Shown here: one piece after another, positions 49,197-60,011 of the stretch
How the letters are laid out: each line of letters begins with the position of its first letter
Position numbering within the stretch: position 1 is the stretch's first letter
Source: Streptomyces calvus
GTDB taxonomy: Bacteria; Actinomycetota; Actinomycetes; Streptomycetales; Streptomycetaceae
NCBI RefSeq assembly: GCF_006782915.1
Contig: NZ_VCNP01000056.1
Coordinates: 62,001-126,000, forward strand
Direction: 5' to 3'
Length of the DNA: 64,000 nt
Translations under genes and position numbers: made by a program
The notes under the pieces: generated by a model
What the model was told of the DNA's origin: nothing
Database searches by the model: none
The model's input: only the letters and a program-made list of their open reading frames with translations

Positions 49197-49805
49197 GTGA
49201 GCGAAGCACCTGTCATAGGCGTCCTGGCCCTCCAGGGCGACGTACGGGAGCACCTCGTCGCCCTGGCCGCGGCCGACGCCGTGGCCAGGCCGGTGCGGCG
49301 TCCCGAGGAACTCGCCGAGGTCGACGGCCTGGTCGTCCCCGGCGGCGAGTCCACCACGATCTCCAAGCTGGCCGTCCTGTTCGGCCTGATGGAACCCCTC
49401 CGCACACGCGTACGCGAGGGCATGCCCGTCTACGGCACCTGCGCCGGCCTGATCATGCTCGCCGACAAGATCCTCGACCCGCGCTCCGGGCAGGAGACCA
49501 TCGGCGGCATCGACATGATCGTGCGCCGCAACGCCTTCGGACGGCAGAACGAGTCCTTCGAGGCGGCGGTCGACGTCAAGGGCGTCACCGGCGACCCGGT
49601 GGAGGGCGTCTTCATCCGCGCCCCCTGGGTCGAGTCCGTCGGCGCGGGGGCCGAGGTGCTCGCCGAGCACGACGGCCACATCGTCGCGGTCCGCCAGGGC
49701 AACGCGCTGGCCACGTCGTTCCACCCGGAACTGACCGGCGACCACCGGGTGCACGGTCTGTTCGTCGACATGGTGCGCGCGAACCGGGCAGCCGAGTCCT
49801 TGTAG
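49197..49805 (+). CDS. pdxT: Pyridoxal 5'-phosphate synthase glutaminase PdxT
   Basis: A 202-residue class I glutamine amidotransferase that releases ammonia for PdxS. The nucleophile Cys is in YGTCAGLIM, PGGEST binds glutamine, and the His-Glu pair is in SFHPELTGD. GTG 49197 starts seven bases after pdxS. The stop region carries TAGGAT, which could be a -10 for the next gene. Confidence 0.97.
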   Translation: MSEAPVIGVLALQGDVREHLVALAAADAVARPVRRPEELAEVDGLVVPGGESTTISKLAVLFGLMEPLRTRVREGMPVYGTCAGLIMLADKILDPRSGQETIGGIDMIVRRNAFGRQNESFEAAVDVKGVTGDPVEGVFIRAPWVESVGAGAEVLAEHDGHIVAVRQGNALATSFHPELTGDHRVHGLFVDMVRANRAAESL

Positions 49806-49853
49806 GATTCCTGCGTTCGTTGCAGAGATGGGTTACGCGAAGGAGACAGGCAG

Positions 49854-50606
49854 ATGTCCGGCCACTCTAAATGGGCCACGACGAAGCACAAGAAGGCCGT
49901 GATCGACGCCAAGCGCGGCAAGCTCTTCGCGAAGCTCATCAAGAACATCGAGGTCGCGGCCCGCATGGGCGGCGCCGACCCCGACGGCAACCCGACGCTG
50001 TACGACGCCATCCAGAAGGCCAAGAAGCAGTCGGTCCCGAACAAGAACATCGACTCCGCGGTCAAGCGCGGCGCGGGCCTGGAGGCCGGCGGCGCCGACT
50101 ACGAGACGATCATGTACGAGGGCTACGGTCCGAACGGTGTCGCGGTGCTCATCGAGTGCCTCACCGACAACCGCAACCGCGCCGCCTCCGACGTCCGTGT
50201 CGCGATGACCCGCAACGGCGGCTCCATGGCCGACCCGGGCTCGGTGTCGTACCTGTTCAACCGCAAGGGCGTGGTGATCGTCCCCAAGGGCGAGCTGACC
50301 GAGGACGACGTTCTCACCGCCGTCCTGGACGCGGGCGCCGAGGAGGTCAACGACCTCGGCGAGAACTTCGAGGTCATCAGCGAGGCCACCGACCTGGTCG
50401 CGGTCCGCACCGCCCTCCAGGACGCCGGCATCGACTACGAGTCCGCCGACGCCAACTTCGTCCCGACCATGCAGGTCGAGCTGGACGAGGAGGGCGCCAA
50501 GAAGATCTTCAAGCTGATCGACGCCCTGGAGGACAGCGACGACGTGCAGAACGTCTTCGCCAACTTCGACGTCAGCGACGAGATCATGGAGAAGGTCGAC
50601 GCGTAG
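49854..50606 (+). CDS. yebC: YebC/PmpR family regulatory protein
   Basis: A 250-residue protein of the YebC family with the invariant MSGHSKWATTKHKKAVIDAK start and three domains. Members act as transcriptional regulators or, in recent work, promote translation of difficult proline stretches. The conserved location immediately upstream of ruvC-ruvA-ruvB is typical for actinobacteria and many others. ATG 49854 follows AAGGAGA. A terminator-like hairpin lies between it and ruvC. Confidence 0.95.
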   Translation: MSGHSKWATTKHKKAVIDAKRGKLFAKLIKNIEVAARMGGADPDGNPTLYDAIQKAKKQSVPNKNIDSAVKRGAGLEAGGADYETIMYEGYGPNGVAVLIECLTDNRNRAASDVRVAMTRNGGSMADPGSVSYLFNRKGVVIVPKGELTEDDVLTAVLDAGAEEVNDLGENFEVISEATDLVAVRTALQDAGIDYESADANFVPTMQVELDEEGAKKIFKLIDALEDSDDVQNVFANFDVSDEIMEKVDA

Positions 50607-50620
50607 CGCGCCCTCTGCTC

Positions 50621-50654
50621 GGCGGGCCGGCGGGACACACCCCGTCGGCCCGCC
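50621..50654 (+). terminator. Hairpin between yebC and ruvC
   Basis: GGCGGGCCGGCGGG pairs with CCCGTCGGCCCGCC (one G-U) over an ACACAC loop, followed by a G-C-TTTG segment. Confidence 0.65.
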
Positions 50655-50713
50655 GCTTTGTCAGTGGCACCCGATAGCCTGCACAAACAGGTGATCGAGG
50701 AAGGGGGCGGCGC

Positions 50714-51280
50714 GTGCGCGTACTGGGGGTGGACCCGGGGCTGACCCGCTGCGGCGTGGGAGTCGTGGAGGGTGTCGCGGGCAGACCGCTCACCATGCTC
50801 GGCGTGGGAGTGGTGCGCACACCGGCGGACGCCGACCTCGGCCACCGCCTCGTCGCCGTCGAACAGGGCCTCGAACAGTGGCTGGACGAGCACCGGCCCG
50901 AGTTCGTCGCCGTGGAGCGCGTCTTCAGCCAGCACAACGTCCGCACGGTGATGGGCACCGCCCAGGCCAGCGCCGTCGCCATCCTGTGCGCCTCCCGCCG
51001 CGGCATCCCCGTCGCCCTGCACACCCCGAGCGAGGTCAAGGCCGCCGTCACCGGCTCGGGCCGCGCCGACAAGGTGCAGGTCGGCGCCATGGTCACCCGC
51101 CTGCTGCGGCTGGACGCGCCACCGAAACCGGCCGACGCCGCCGACGCCCTCGCCCTCGCCATCTGCCACATCTGGCGCGCCCCCGCCCAGAACCGGCTCC
51201 AGCGGGCCGTCGCCCTGCACACCGCGAAAGCACCCCAGTCACCGAACGCCCCGCACGCATCGAAAGGCCGTACGGCATGA
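50714..51280 (+). CDS. ruvC: Holliday junction resolvase RuvC
   Basis: A 188-residue endonuclease that cuts Holliday junctions with RuvAB. The acidic catalytic residues are in VLGVDPGLTRCG, FVAVERVFSQHN and DAADALALAICH. GTG 50714 has GGAAGGGGG upstream. Its stop overlaps the ruvA ATG (ATGA), so the two are coupled. The C-terminal 20 residues are polar and longer than in E. coli. Confidence 0.96.
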   Translation: MRVLGVDPGLTRCGVGVVEGVAGRPLTMLGVGVVRTPADADLGHRLVAVEQGLEQWLDEHRPEFVAVERVFSQHNVRTVMGTAQASAVAILCASRRGIPVALHTPSEVKAAVTGSGRADKVQVGAMVTRLLRLDAPPKPADAADALALAICHIWRAPAQNRLQRAVALHTAKAPQSPNAPHASKGRTA

Positions 51281-51882
51281 TCGCCTTCGTCAGCGGCACG
51301 GTCGCCGCCCTCGCTCCCGACGCCGCGGTGATCGAGGTCGGCGGGGTCGGCATGGCCGTCCAGTGCACGCCGAACACCCTCTCCACGCTCCGCGTCGGAC
51401 AGCCCGCCAAGCTCGCCACCTCCCTCGTGGTGCGCGAGGACTCCCTGACCCTGTACGGCTTCGCCGACGACGACGAACGCCAGGTCTTCGAGCTCCTGCA
51501 GACCGCCAGCGGCGTCGGACCCCGGCTCGCTCAGGCGATGCTCGCCGTGCACACCCCCGACGCCCTGCGCCGAGCCGTCTCCGCCGGGGACGAGAAGGCG
51601 CTGACCGCCGTCCCCGGCATCGGCAAGAAGGGCGCCCAGAAGCTGCTCCTCGAACTGAAGGACCGCCTCGGCGAGCCCGTCGGCGCACCCGCCGTCGGCC
51701 GGCCGGTCACCACCGGCTGGCGCGACCAGCTGCACGCGGCCCTGATCGGCCTCGGGTACGCGACCCGCGAGGCCGACGAGGCCGTGTCCGCCGTGGCGCC
51801 CCAGGCGGAGGCCGCCGAGGGCACCCCCCAGGTGGGCCACCTGCTGAAGGCGGCCCTGCAGACGCTGAACCGCGCCCGATAG
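51277..51882 (+). CDS. ruvA: Holliday junction DNA-binding protein RuvA
   Basis: A 201-residue RuvA: OB-fold domain I (MIAFVSGTVAALAPDAAVIEV), two helix-hairpin-helix motifs (TASGVGPRLAQAML, VPGIGKKGAQKLLLEL) and the C-terminal domain that contacts RuvB (AALIGLGYATREADEAV). ATG 51277 overlaps the ruvC stop, and GAAAGG lies upstream. It tetramerises on the junction and loads RuvB. Confidence 0.96.
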   Translation: MIAFVSGTVAALAPDAAVIEVGGVGMAVQCTPNTLSTLRVGQPAKLATSLVVREDSLTLYGFADDDERQVFELLQTASGVGPRLAQAMLAVHTPDALRRAVSAGDEKALTAVPGIGKKGAQKLLLELKDRLGEPVGAPAVGRPVTTGWRDQLHAALIGLGYATREADEAVSAVAPQAEAAEGTPQVGHLLKAALQTLNRAR

Positions 51883-51910
51883 CCCGTACGGAGAGCTGAG
51901 GCATACGCAC

Positions 51911-52981
51911 ATGAACTGGGACGACGAGACCGACACGTCCGCCGCCGAGCGGCTGGTGGGCTCCGTCGCCGACCGCGAGGACCAGGCCGTGGAGGCCGCT
52001 CTGCGTCCCAAGGACCTCGGCGAGTTCATCGGTCAGGAGAAGGTCCGCGAGCAGCTCGACCTGGTGCTGCGCGCCGCCCGGGCGCGCGGCGCCACCGCCG
52101 ACCACGTGCTGCTCTCCGGAGCCCCCGGCCTCGGCAAGACCACCCTGTCGATGATCATCGCGGCCGAGATGGAAGCCCCGATCCGCATCACCTCCGGCCC
52201 GGCCATCCAGCACGCCGGCGACCTCGCGGCGATCCTCTCCTCCCTCCAGGAGGGCGAGGTCCTCTTCCTCGACGAGATCCACCGCATGTCCCGGCCCGCC
52301 GAGGAGATGCTCTACATGGCGATGGAGGACTTCCGCGTCGACGTCATCGTCGGCAAGGGCCCCGGCGCCACCGCCATCCCCCTCGAGCTGCCGCCGTTCA
52401 CCCTGGTCGGCGCCACCACGCGGGCCGGTCTGCTGCCGCCCCCGCTGCGCGACCGCTTCGGCTTCACCGCGCACATGGAGTTCTACGAGCCGGCCGAGCT
52501 GGAGCGGGTCGTGCACCGCTCGGCGAGCCTGCTCGACGTGGAGATCGACCCGGCCGGCGCCGCCGAGATCGCCGGCCGCTCCCGCGGCACCCCCCGCATC
52601 GCCAACCGCCTGCTGCGCCGCGTCCGCGACTACGCGCAGGTCAAGGCCGACGGCCGGATCACCAGGGACATCGCGGCGGCGGCGCTCGCGGTCTACGAGG
52701 TCGACGCCCGCGGCCTGGACCGGCTGGACCGGGCGGTGCTGGAGGCGCTGCTCAAGCTGTTCGGCGGCGGTCCGGTCGGCCTGTCCACGCTCGCTGTCGC
52801 GGTGGGGGAGGAGCGTGAGACCGTGGAGGAGGTCGCCGAGCCGTTCCTGGTCCGGGAGGGCCTGCTCGCCCGCACCCCGCGCGGCCGGGTCGCCACCCCG
52901 GCGGCATGGGCGCACCTGGACCTGACCCCGCCCCGACCGCAGTCCGCCGGAAACGGACAAGGGGACTTGTTCGGGGCGTGA
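51911..52981 (+). CDS. ruvB: Holliday junction branch migration ATPase RuvB
   Basis: A 356-residue AAA+ motor. Walker A SGAPGLGKTT, Walker B LFLDEIHR, sensor 1 GATTRAGLLPPPLRDRFG, and the C-terminal winged helix (VGEERETVEEVAEPFLVREGLL) are all visible. ATG 51911 is 28 bp after ruvA. It drives branch migration on RuvA-bound junctions, then RuvC resolves them. Transcription of the next gene restarts at a promoter just downstream. Confidence 0.97.
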   Translation: MNWDDETDTSAAERLVGSVADREDQAVEAALRPKDLGEFIGQEKVREQLDLVLRAARARGATADHVLLSGAPGLGKTTLSMIIAAEMEAPIRITSGPAIQHAGDLAAILSSLQEGEVLFLDEIHRMSRPAEEMLYMAMEDFRVDVIVGKGPGATAIPLELPPFTLVGATTRAGLLPPPLRDRFGFTAHMEFYEPAELERVVHRSASLLDVEIDPAGAAEIAGRSRGTPRIANRLLRRVRDYAQVKADGRITRDIAAAALAVYEVDARGLDRLDRAVLEALLKLFGGGPVGLSTLAVAVGEERETVEEVAEPFLVREGLLARTPRGRVATPAAWAHLDLTPPRPQSAGNGQGDLFGA

Positions 52982-53028
52982 CGGCGAGGACGATGGCCCG
53001 GGCAGGAACCCCGGTGCCATGCTGAGCG

Positions 53029-53058
53029 TTGTTCCCTGCGCGCGGACTCGCTTAGACT
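53029..53058 (+). promoter_or_regulatory. Promoter of yajC-secDF
   Basis: TTGTTC, 18-bp spacer, TAGACT, about 88 bp upstream of the yajC start. A hairpin GATGCC...GGCATC (53064-53087, inner CCG/CGG) lies in the presumed 5' leader. Confidence 0.6.
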
Positions 53059-53146
53059 CCGCCGATGCCACCGTTGTCGGCGGCATCACATACCCCCAAC
53101 CATCAGGCCGTTCACCATCGCGGTCGTGTGAAGGAAGTTCCGACCC

Positions 53147-53644
53147 GTGAGTCTCCTGACCCTCCTCCCGTTCATTGTGCTCATCGGGGCCATGTTCCTG
53201 ATGACCCGGTCGGCCAAGAAGAAGCAGCAAGAGGCCATCCAGATGCGGAACCAGATGCAGCCCGGTTCCGGCGTCCGCACCATCGGGGGCATGTACGCCA
53301 CGGTCAAGGAGGTCAACGAGGACACGGTCCTCCTCGACGCCGGCCCGGGTGTGGAGCTGCTGTTCGCCAAGAACTCGATCGGTGCCGTCCTGACCGACGA
53401 CGAGTACAACCGCATCGTCCACGGCATCGAGCACGATCTGAAGTCCGACGCCGACGTCGTTCCCGACGACGCCTCCTCCCTCACCGAGACCGACGACTCC
53501 TCCGACGCTGCCGCCGCCTCCGACGACACGCCTGTCGACCTCGGCAAGAAGGACGCGGCCGACGAGCCGGCCGACGCCGACACCGACGGGGCGAAGGCGG
53601 ACGCACAGCCGAAGAAGTCCGACGGCGACTCCGAGGCGAAGTAG
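53147..53644 (+). CDS. yajC: Preprotein translocase accessory subunit YajC
   Basis: A 165-residue YajC: an N-terminal membrane helix (LLTLLPFIVLIGAMFLM), then the conserved RSAKKKQQEAIQMRNQMQPG and GGMYATVKEVNEDTVLLDAGPGVEL core, and a long acidic, disordered tail (DDSSDAAAASDD, EPADADTD) that is longer than the 85-110 residues usual elsewhere. GTG 53147. It forms the SecDF-YajC complex with the following genes. Confidence 0.93.
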   Translation: MSLLTLLPFIVLIGAMFLMTRSAKKKQQEAIQMRNQMQPGSGVRTIGGMYATVKEVNEDTVLLDAGPGVELLFAKNSIGAVLTDDEYNRIVHGIEHDLKSDADVVPDDASSLTETDDSSDAAAASDDTPVDLGKKDAADEPADADTDGAKADAQPKKSDGDSEAK

Positions 53645-53648
53645 TCGT

Positions 53649-53687
53649 GTCCCGGGGCGCGCGGGTGCTGCCCGCGCGCCCCGGGAC
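53649..53687 (+). terminator. Hairpin between yajC and secD
   Basis: A 17-bp perfect stem (GTCCCGGGGCGCGCGGG and complement) with a TGCTG loop, immediately after the yajC stop. It may attenuate read-through into secD. Confidence 0.7.
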
Positions 53688-53775
53688 ATGCCCAGCTCGC
53701 ACGGAATCCCGACACCATGTCATGGCCGCCCGCCCGTGACCCGGCGCGAGGCGGCCCGAGAGGGAGTACGAGAAG

Positions 53776-55566
53776 GTGGCAGCACCTAAAAAGGGCAAGA
53801 ACGCGAGCGTCCAGAGCAAGCCCTGGCGCTCGCTTGCCCTGATTCTGATCGCCATCGTGGCGCTCACCGGCGGCATGTTCGCGTCCGGGCACACCACTCC
53901 GCGTCTCGGCATCGACCTGGCCGGTGGTACGAGCATCACGCTGGCAGCGGTCCCCGAGGCCGGCCAGGAGTCCGCGATCAACAAGACCAACATGGACACG
54001 GCCGTCTCCATCATGGAGCGCCGCGTCAACGGTCTTGGCGTCTCCGAGGCCGAGGTCCAGACACAGGGCACCCGCAACATCATCGTCAACATTCCCAAGG
54101 GCACGAACTCCAAGCAGGCCCGGGAACAGGTAGGCACCACCGCGAAGCTGTACTTCCGTCCCGTCATCGCCACCGAACTCGCCGGTGGCGGCGCCGCTCC
54201 CACGCCCAGCGCCACCGGTGACGGCTCGGAGCAGGACTCCGGCAAGGACAAGGCGACCGACAAGGACACGGAGAAGGCCACCGACGGCGCCTCCCCGTCC
54301 GCCTCCGGCAGCCCCTCGGCGAGCGCCACCACCCAGGGCCGCGCGGTCACCGACGCCCTGAAGGCCGACGAGACGCCGACCGGCTCCCCGAGCGGCGCGG
54401 CCGACGACAAGGCGAGCCCTTCCCCCTCCGCGACCGGTGGCACCTCCGGCGACTCGGAGAGCGAACTCCAGGCCCAGTACGCCGCGCTCGACTGCACCAA
54501 GGAGAGCGTCCGCGCCACGGCCGGCGACGGCGCCAAGTCCAGCGAGTCGACCGTGGCCTGCGGCCAGAACTCCCAGGGCCAGTGGCAGAAGTACATCCTC
54601 GGCCCGGCCGCCGTCGACGGCACCGACGTCGACAAGGCCCAGGCCGTCCTGAACACGCAGACCGGTGCCGGCTGGACCGTCACCATGGACTTCACGGACA
54701 AGGGCGCCAAGAAGTTCGCGGACATCACCGGCCAGCTCGCGCAGAAGCAGTCCCCGCAGAACCAGTTCGCCATCGTCCTGGACGGCGAGGTCGTCTCCGA
54801 CCCGTACGTCAGCCAGGCGCTGACCGGCGGCAACGCCGAGATCTCCGGCAACTTCACCCAGCAGTCGGCGCAGGAACTGTCCAACATGCTGTCCTACGGC
54901 GCGCTGCCGCTGACCTTCCGCGAGGACAGCGTCACCACCGTCACCGCCGCGCTCGGCGGCGAGCAGCTGGAGGCCGGCCTGATCGCCGGTGCCATCGGCC
55001 TCGCGCTCGTCGTCCTCTACCTGCTGGTCTACTACCGCGGCCTGTCCTTCATCGCGGTCCTGTCGCTGCTGGTGTCCGCCGCCCTCACCTACGTGATCAT
55101 GTCGCTGCTCGGCCCGACCATCGGCTTCGCGCTGAACCTGCCGGCCGTCTGCGGTGCCATCGTCGCGATCGGCATCACGGCGGACTCGTTCATCGTGTAC
55201 TTCGAGCGGGTCCGGGACGAGATCCGCGAGGGCCGCACCCTGCGTCCCGCCGTGGAGCGGGCCTGGCCCCGCGCCCGGCGCACCATCCTGGTGTCGGACT
55301 TCGTGTCGTTCCTCGCCGCCGCCGTGCTCTTCGTCGTCACCGTCGGCAAGGTTCAGGGCTTCGCGTTCACGCTCGGCCTGACCACCGTGCTCGACGTCGT
55401 CGTGGTGTTCCTGTTCACCAAGCCGCTGCTGACGCTGATGGCCCGCCGGAAGTTCTTCGCGAGCGGCCACAAGTGGTCCGGTCTCGACCCGAAGGCCCTG
55501 GGCGCCAAGCCGCCGCTGCGCCGCACCCGTCGTCCCTCCGCCCCTGCCCAGACGAAGGAGGCGTGA
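53776..55566 (+). CDS. secD: Protein translocase subunit SecD
   Basis: A 596-residue SecD with an N-terminal helix (SLALILIAIVALTGGMF), the P1 periplasmic head and five C-terminal transmembrane helices. TPRLGIDLAGGTSITL is the D1/D2 segment; DSFIVYFERVRDEIREG and the GQLEAGLIAG-like region belong to the RND-type membrane domain used for proton-driven translocation. Residues about 145-235 are a Ser/Thr/Pro/Ala/Asp-rich insertion (SASGSPSASATT) absent from E. coli SecD. GTG 53776. Next gene secF is 3 bp away. Confidence 0.95.
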   Translation: MAAPKKGKNASVQSKPWRSLALILIAIVALTGGMFASGHTTPRLGIDLAGGTSITLAAVPEAGQESAINKTNMDTAVSIMERRVNGLGVSEAEVQTQGTRNIIVNIPKGTNSKQAREQVGTTAKLYFRPVIATELAGGGAAPTPSATGDGSEQDSGKDKATDKDTEKATDGASPSASGSPSASATTQGRAVTDALKADETPTGSPSGAADDKASPSPSATGGTSGDSESELQAQYAALDCTKESVRATAGDGAKSSESTVACGQNSQGQWQKYILGPAAVDGTDVDKAQAVLNTQTGAGWTVTMDFTDKGAKKFADITGQLAQKQSPQNQFAIVLDGEVVSDPYVSQALTGGNAEISGNFTQQSAQELSNMLSYGALPLTFREDSVTTVTAALGGEQLEAGLIAGAIGLALVVLYLLVYYRGLSFIAVLSLLVSAALTYVIMSLLGPTIGFALNLPAVCGAIVAIGITADSFIVYFERVRDEIREGRTLRPAVERAWPRARRTILVSDFVSFLAAAVLFVVTVGKVQGFAFTLGLTTVLDVVVVFLFTKPLLTLMARRKFFASGHKWSGLDPKALGAKPPLRRTRRPSAPAQTKEA

Positions 55567-55569
55567 GAG

Positions 55570-56682
55570 ATGTCGAAACTCGGCAGCCTCGGCGCCCGAC
55601 TGCACCACGGCGAGGTCGGCTACGACTTCGTCAAGAACCGCAAGATCTGGTACGGCATCTCCATCCTGATCACCATCACGGCCATCGTCGGCCTGGCGGT
55701 GCGCGGCCTGCACATGGGCATCGAGTTCCAGGGCGGAGCGGTCTTCACCACCCCGAAGAACATGAGCGTCTCGGTCGCCAAGGCCGAGGAGTACGCGGAG
55801 GAAGCCTCCGGTCACGACGCCATCGTCCAGAAGCTGGGCGACGGCAGCATGCGCATCCAGGTCGCGGGCATCGACACCAACACCTCGGACAAGATCAAGG
55901 ACACGCTCGCCGAGGACCTCAAGGTCGACGCCGAGCAGATCAACGCCGAACTGGTCGGGCCCAGTTGGGGTGAGCAGATCGCCAACAAGGCCTGGCAGGG
56001 CCTCGGCATCTTCCTCATCCTGGTCGTGATCTACCTGGCGATCGCCTTCGAGTGGCGCATGGCGCTCGCCGCGTTCGTCGCGCTGATCCACGACATCACC
56101 ATCACCGTCGGCATCTACGCCCTCGTCGGCTTCGAGGTCACCCCGGGCACGGTGATCGGTCTGCTCACCATCCTCGGCTACTCGCTGTACGACACGGTCG
56201 TCGTCTTCGACAGCCTCAAGGAACAGACGAGAGACATCACCAAGCAGACCCGCTGGACCTACAGCGAGATCGCCAACCGCTCCATCAACAGCACCCTGGT
56301 CCGCTCCATCAACACCACGGTGGTCGCGCTGCTGCCCGTGGCGGGCCTGCTGTTCATCGGTGGCGGTGTGCTCGGCGCCGGCATGCTCAACGACATCTCG
56401 CTGTCGCTGTTCGTCGGCCTCGCCGCCGGCGCGTACTCCTCGATCTTCATCGCCACCCCGCTCGTCGCCGACCTCAAGGAGCGCGAGCCGGCGATGAAGT
56501 CGCTGAAGAAGCGCGTGCTGGCCAAGCGGGCCCAGACGGGCACCACGGGCGAGTCCGAGGACGTCGCGGTCTCCGACGAGGAGTACGGCGACGAGCCCGA
56601 GGACGCGGCGCCCGCGGTCGTCGGACCGCGCGACCGGCAGACCTCCCGCGGCCGCGGCCGTCCCTCCGGGAAGCGCCGATGA
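55570..56682 (+). CDS. secF: Protein translocase subunit SecF
   Basis: A 370-residue SecF with six transmembrane helices. The conserved MGIEFQGGAVFTTPKN, YSLYDTVVVFDSLKEQTR and ANRSINSTLVRSINTT segments are present. ATG 55570 follows GGAGGCG. It works with SecD to pull preproteins across the membrane. The basic-acidic tail after about residue 310 is variable. Its stop overlaps the apt ATG (ATGA). Confidence 0.95.
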   Translation: MSKLGSLGARLHHGEVGYDFVKNRKIWYGISILITITAIVGLAVRGLHMGIEFQGGAVFTTPKNMSVSVAKAEEYAEEASGHDAIVQKLGDGSMRIQVAGIDTNTSDKIKDTLAEDLKVDAEQINAELVGPSWGEQIANKAWQGLGIFLILVVIYLAIAFEWRMALAAFVALIHDITITVGIYALVGFEVTPGTVIGLLTILGYSLYDTVVVFDSLKEQTRDITKQTRWTYSEIANRSINSTLVRSINTTVVALLPVAGLLFIGGGVLGAGMLNDISLSLFVGLAAGAYSSIFIATPLVADLKEREPAMKSLKKRVLAKRAQTGTTGESEDVAVSDEEYGDEPEDAAPAVVGPRDRQTSRGRGRPSGKRR

Positions 56683-57227
56683 CCGAGCTGACCGACCTCT
56701 CGACCCTGCTGCTCAGCCGCATCCGGGACGTGGCGGACCACCCGGAGCCGGGCGTGATGTTCAAGGACATCACCCCGCTCCTGGCCGACCCCGCGGCGTT
56801 CTCCGCGCTCAGCGACGCACTGGCCGACATCGCCCGGGACACCGGCGCCACCAAGGTCGTCGGCCTGGAGGCCCGGGGCTTCATCCTCGGCGCCCCGGCC
56901 GCCGTCCGCGCGGGCGTCGGCTTCATCCCGGTACGCAAGGCGGGCAAGCTCCCCGGAGCGACCCTCAGCCAGGCCTACGACCTGGAGTACGGCTCCGCCG
57001 AGATCGAGGTGCACGCGGAGGATCTGAGCGCCGGCGACCGCGTCCTGGTCGTCGACGACGTCCTCGCCACCGGTGGCACCGCCGAGGCGTCCCTCCAGCT
57101 CATCCGCAGGGCGGGCGCCCAGGTCGCGGGCCTCGCCGTGCTGATGGAACTCGGCTTCCTCGGCGGCCGGGCCCGTCTCGAACCGGCCCTCGCCGGGGCC
57201 CCGCTCAAGGCGCTGCTCACCATCTGA
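56679..57227 (+). CDS. apt: Adenine phosphoribosyltransferase
   Basis: A 182-residue purine-salvage enzyme forming AMP from adenine and PRPP. The PRPP loop VLVVDDVLATGGTAEAS, LEARGFILGAPAA and RKAGKLPGATLSQAYDLEYG are typical. ATG 56679 overlaps secF's stop. The secDF-apt-relA order is widespread in actinobacteria. It is followed by a hairpin. Confidence 0.96.
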   Translation: MTELTDLSTLLLSRIRDVADHPEPGVMFKDITPLLADPAAFSALSDALADIARDTGATKVVGLEARGFILGAPAAVRAGVGFIPVRKAGKLPGATLSQAYDLEYGSAEIEVHAEDLSAGDRVLVVDDVLATGGTAEASLQLIRRAGAQVAGLAVLMELGFLGGRARLEPALAGAPLKALLTI

Positions 57228-57264
57228 CCGGCCGCGGCACGGGCGCGAAGCCCCTCTGCCGCAC

Positions 57265-57304
57265 CACGCGGGCGGACCCGGAGGAATCCGGTGTCCGCCT
57301 CGTG
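57265..57304 (+). terminator. Terminator between apt and relA
   Basis: CACG-GGCGGAC-CGGA pairs with TCCG-GTCCGCC-CGTG with small bulges, loop about 4 nt. Confidence 0.65.
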
Positions 57305-57421
57305 CGTTTCGCGGGTAGACGGTCCTCACACCGCTCCGGAGGCGATGCGCGGGCGGGGGATCGCTACCATGGGTTCTCCGGAGCCTGACCGGGGGACCCG
57401 GATCGCGCACGAGGAGCCCTC

Positions 57422-59944
<2,523 letters not shown>

Positions 59945-59951
59945 CAGCCCA

Positions 59952-60003
59952 CCGACGGCGAAGGGGCTCCCGTACGCGCGTACGGGAGCCCCTTCGCCGT
60001 CGG
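59952..60003. terminator. Perfect 52-bp palindrome between relA and DUF349 gene
   Basis: Each 26-bp arm starts CCGACGGCGAAGGGGCTCCC and is an exact complement of the other with no spacer; GTACGCGCGTAC is the centre. It sits between two convergent stop codons, so it is a bidirectional terminator. Confidence 0.85.
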
Positions 60004-60011
60004 CCGTGCCG

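Noticed and set aside
53086..56091. 1001-codon minus-strand ORF over secD
   Set aside because: Low-information complement of secD-secF, no ribosome site or domains.
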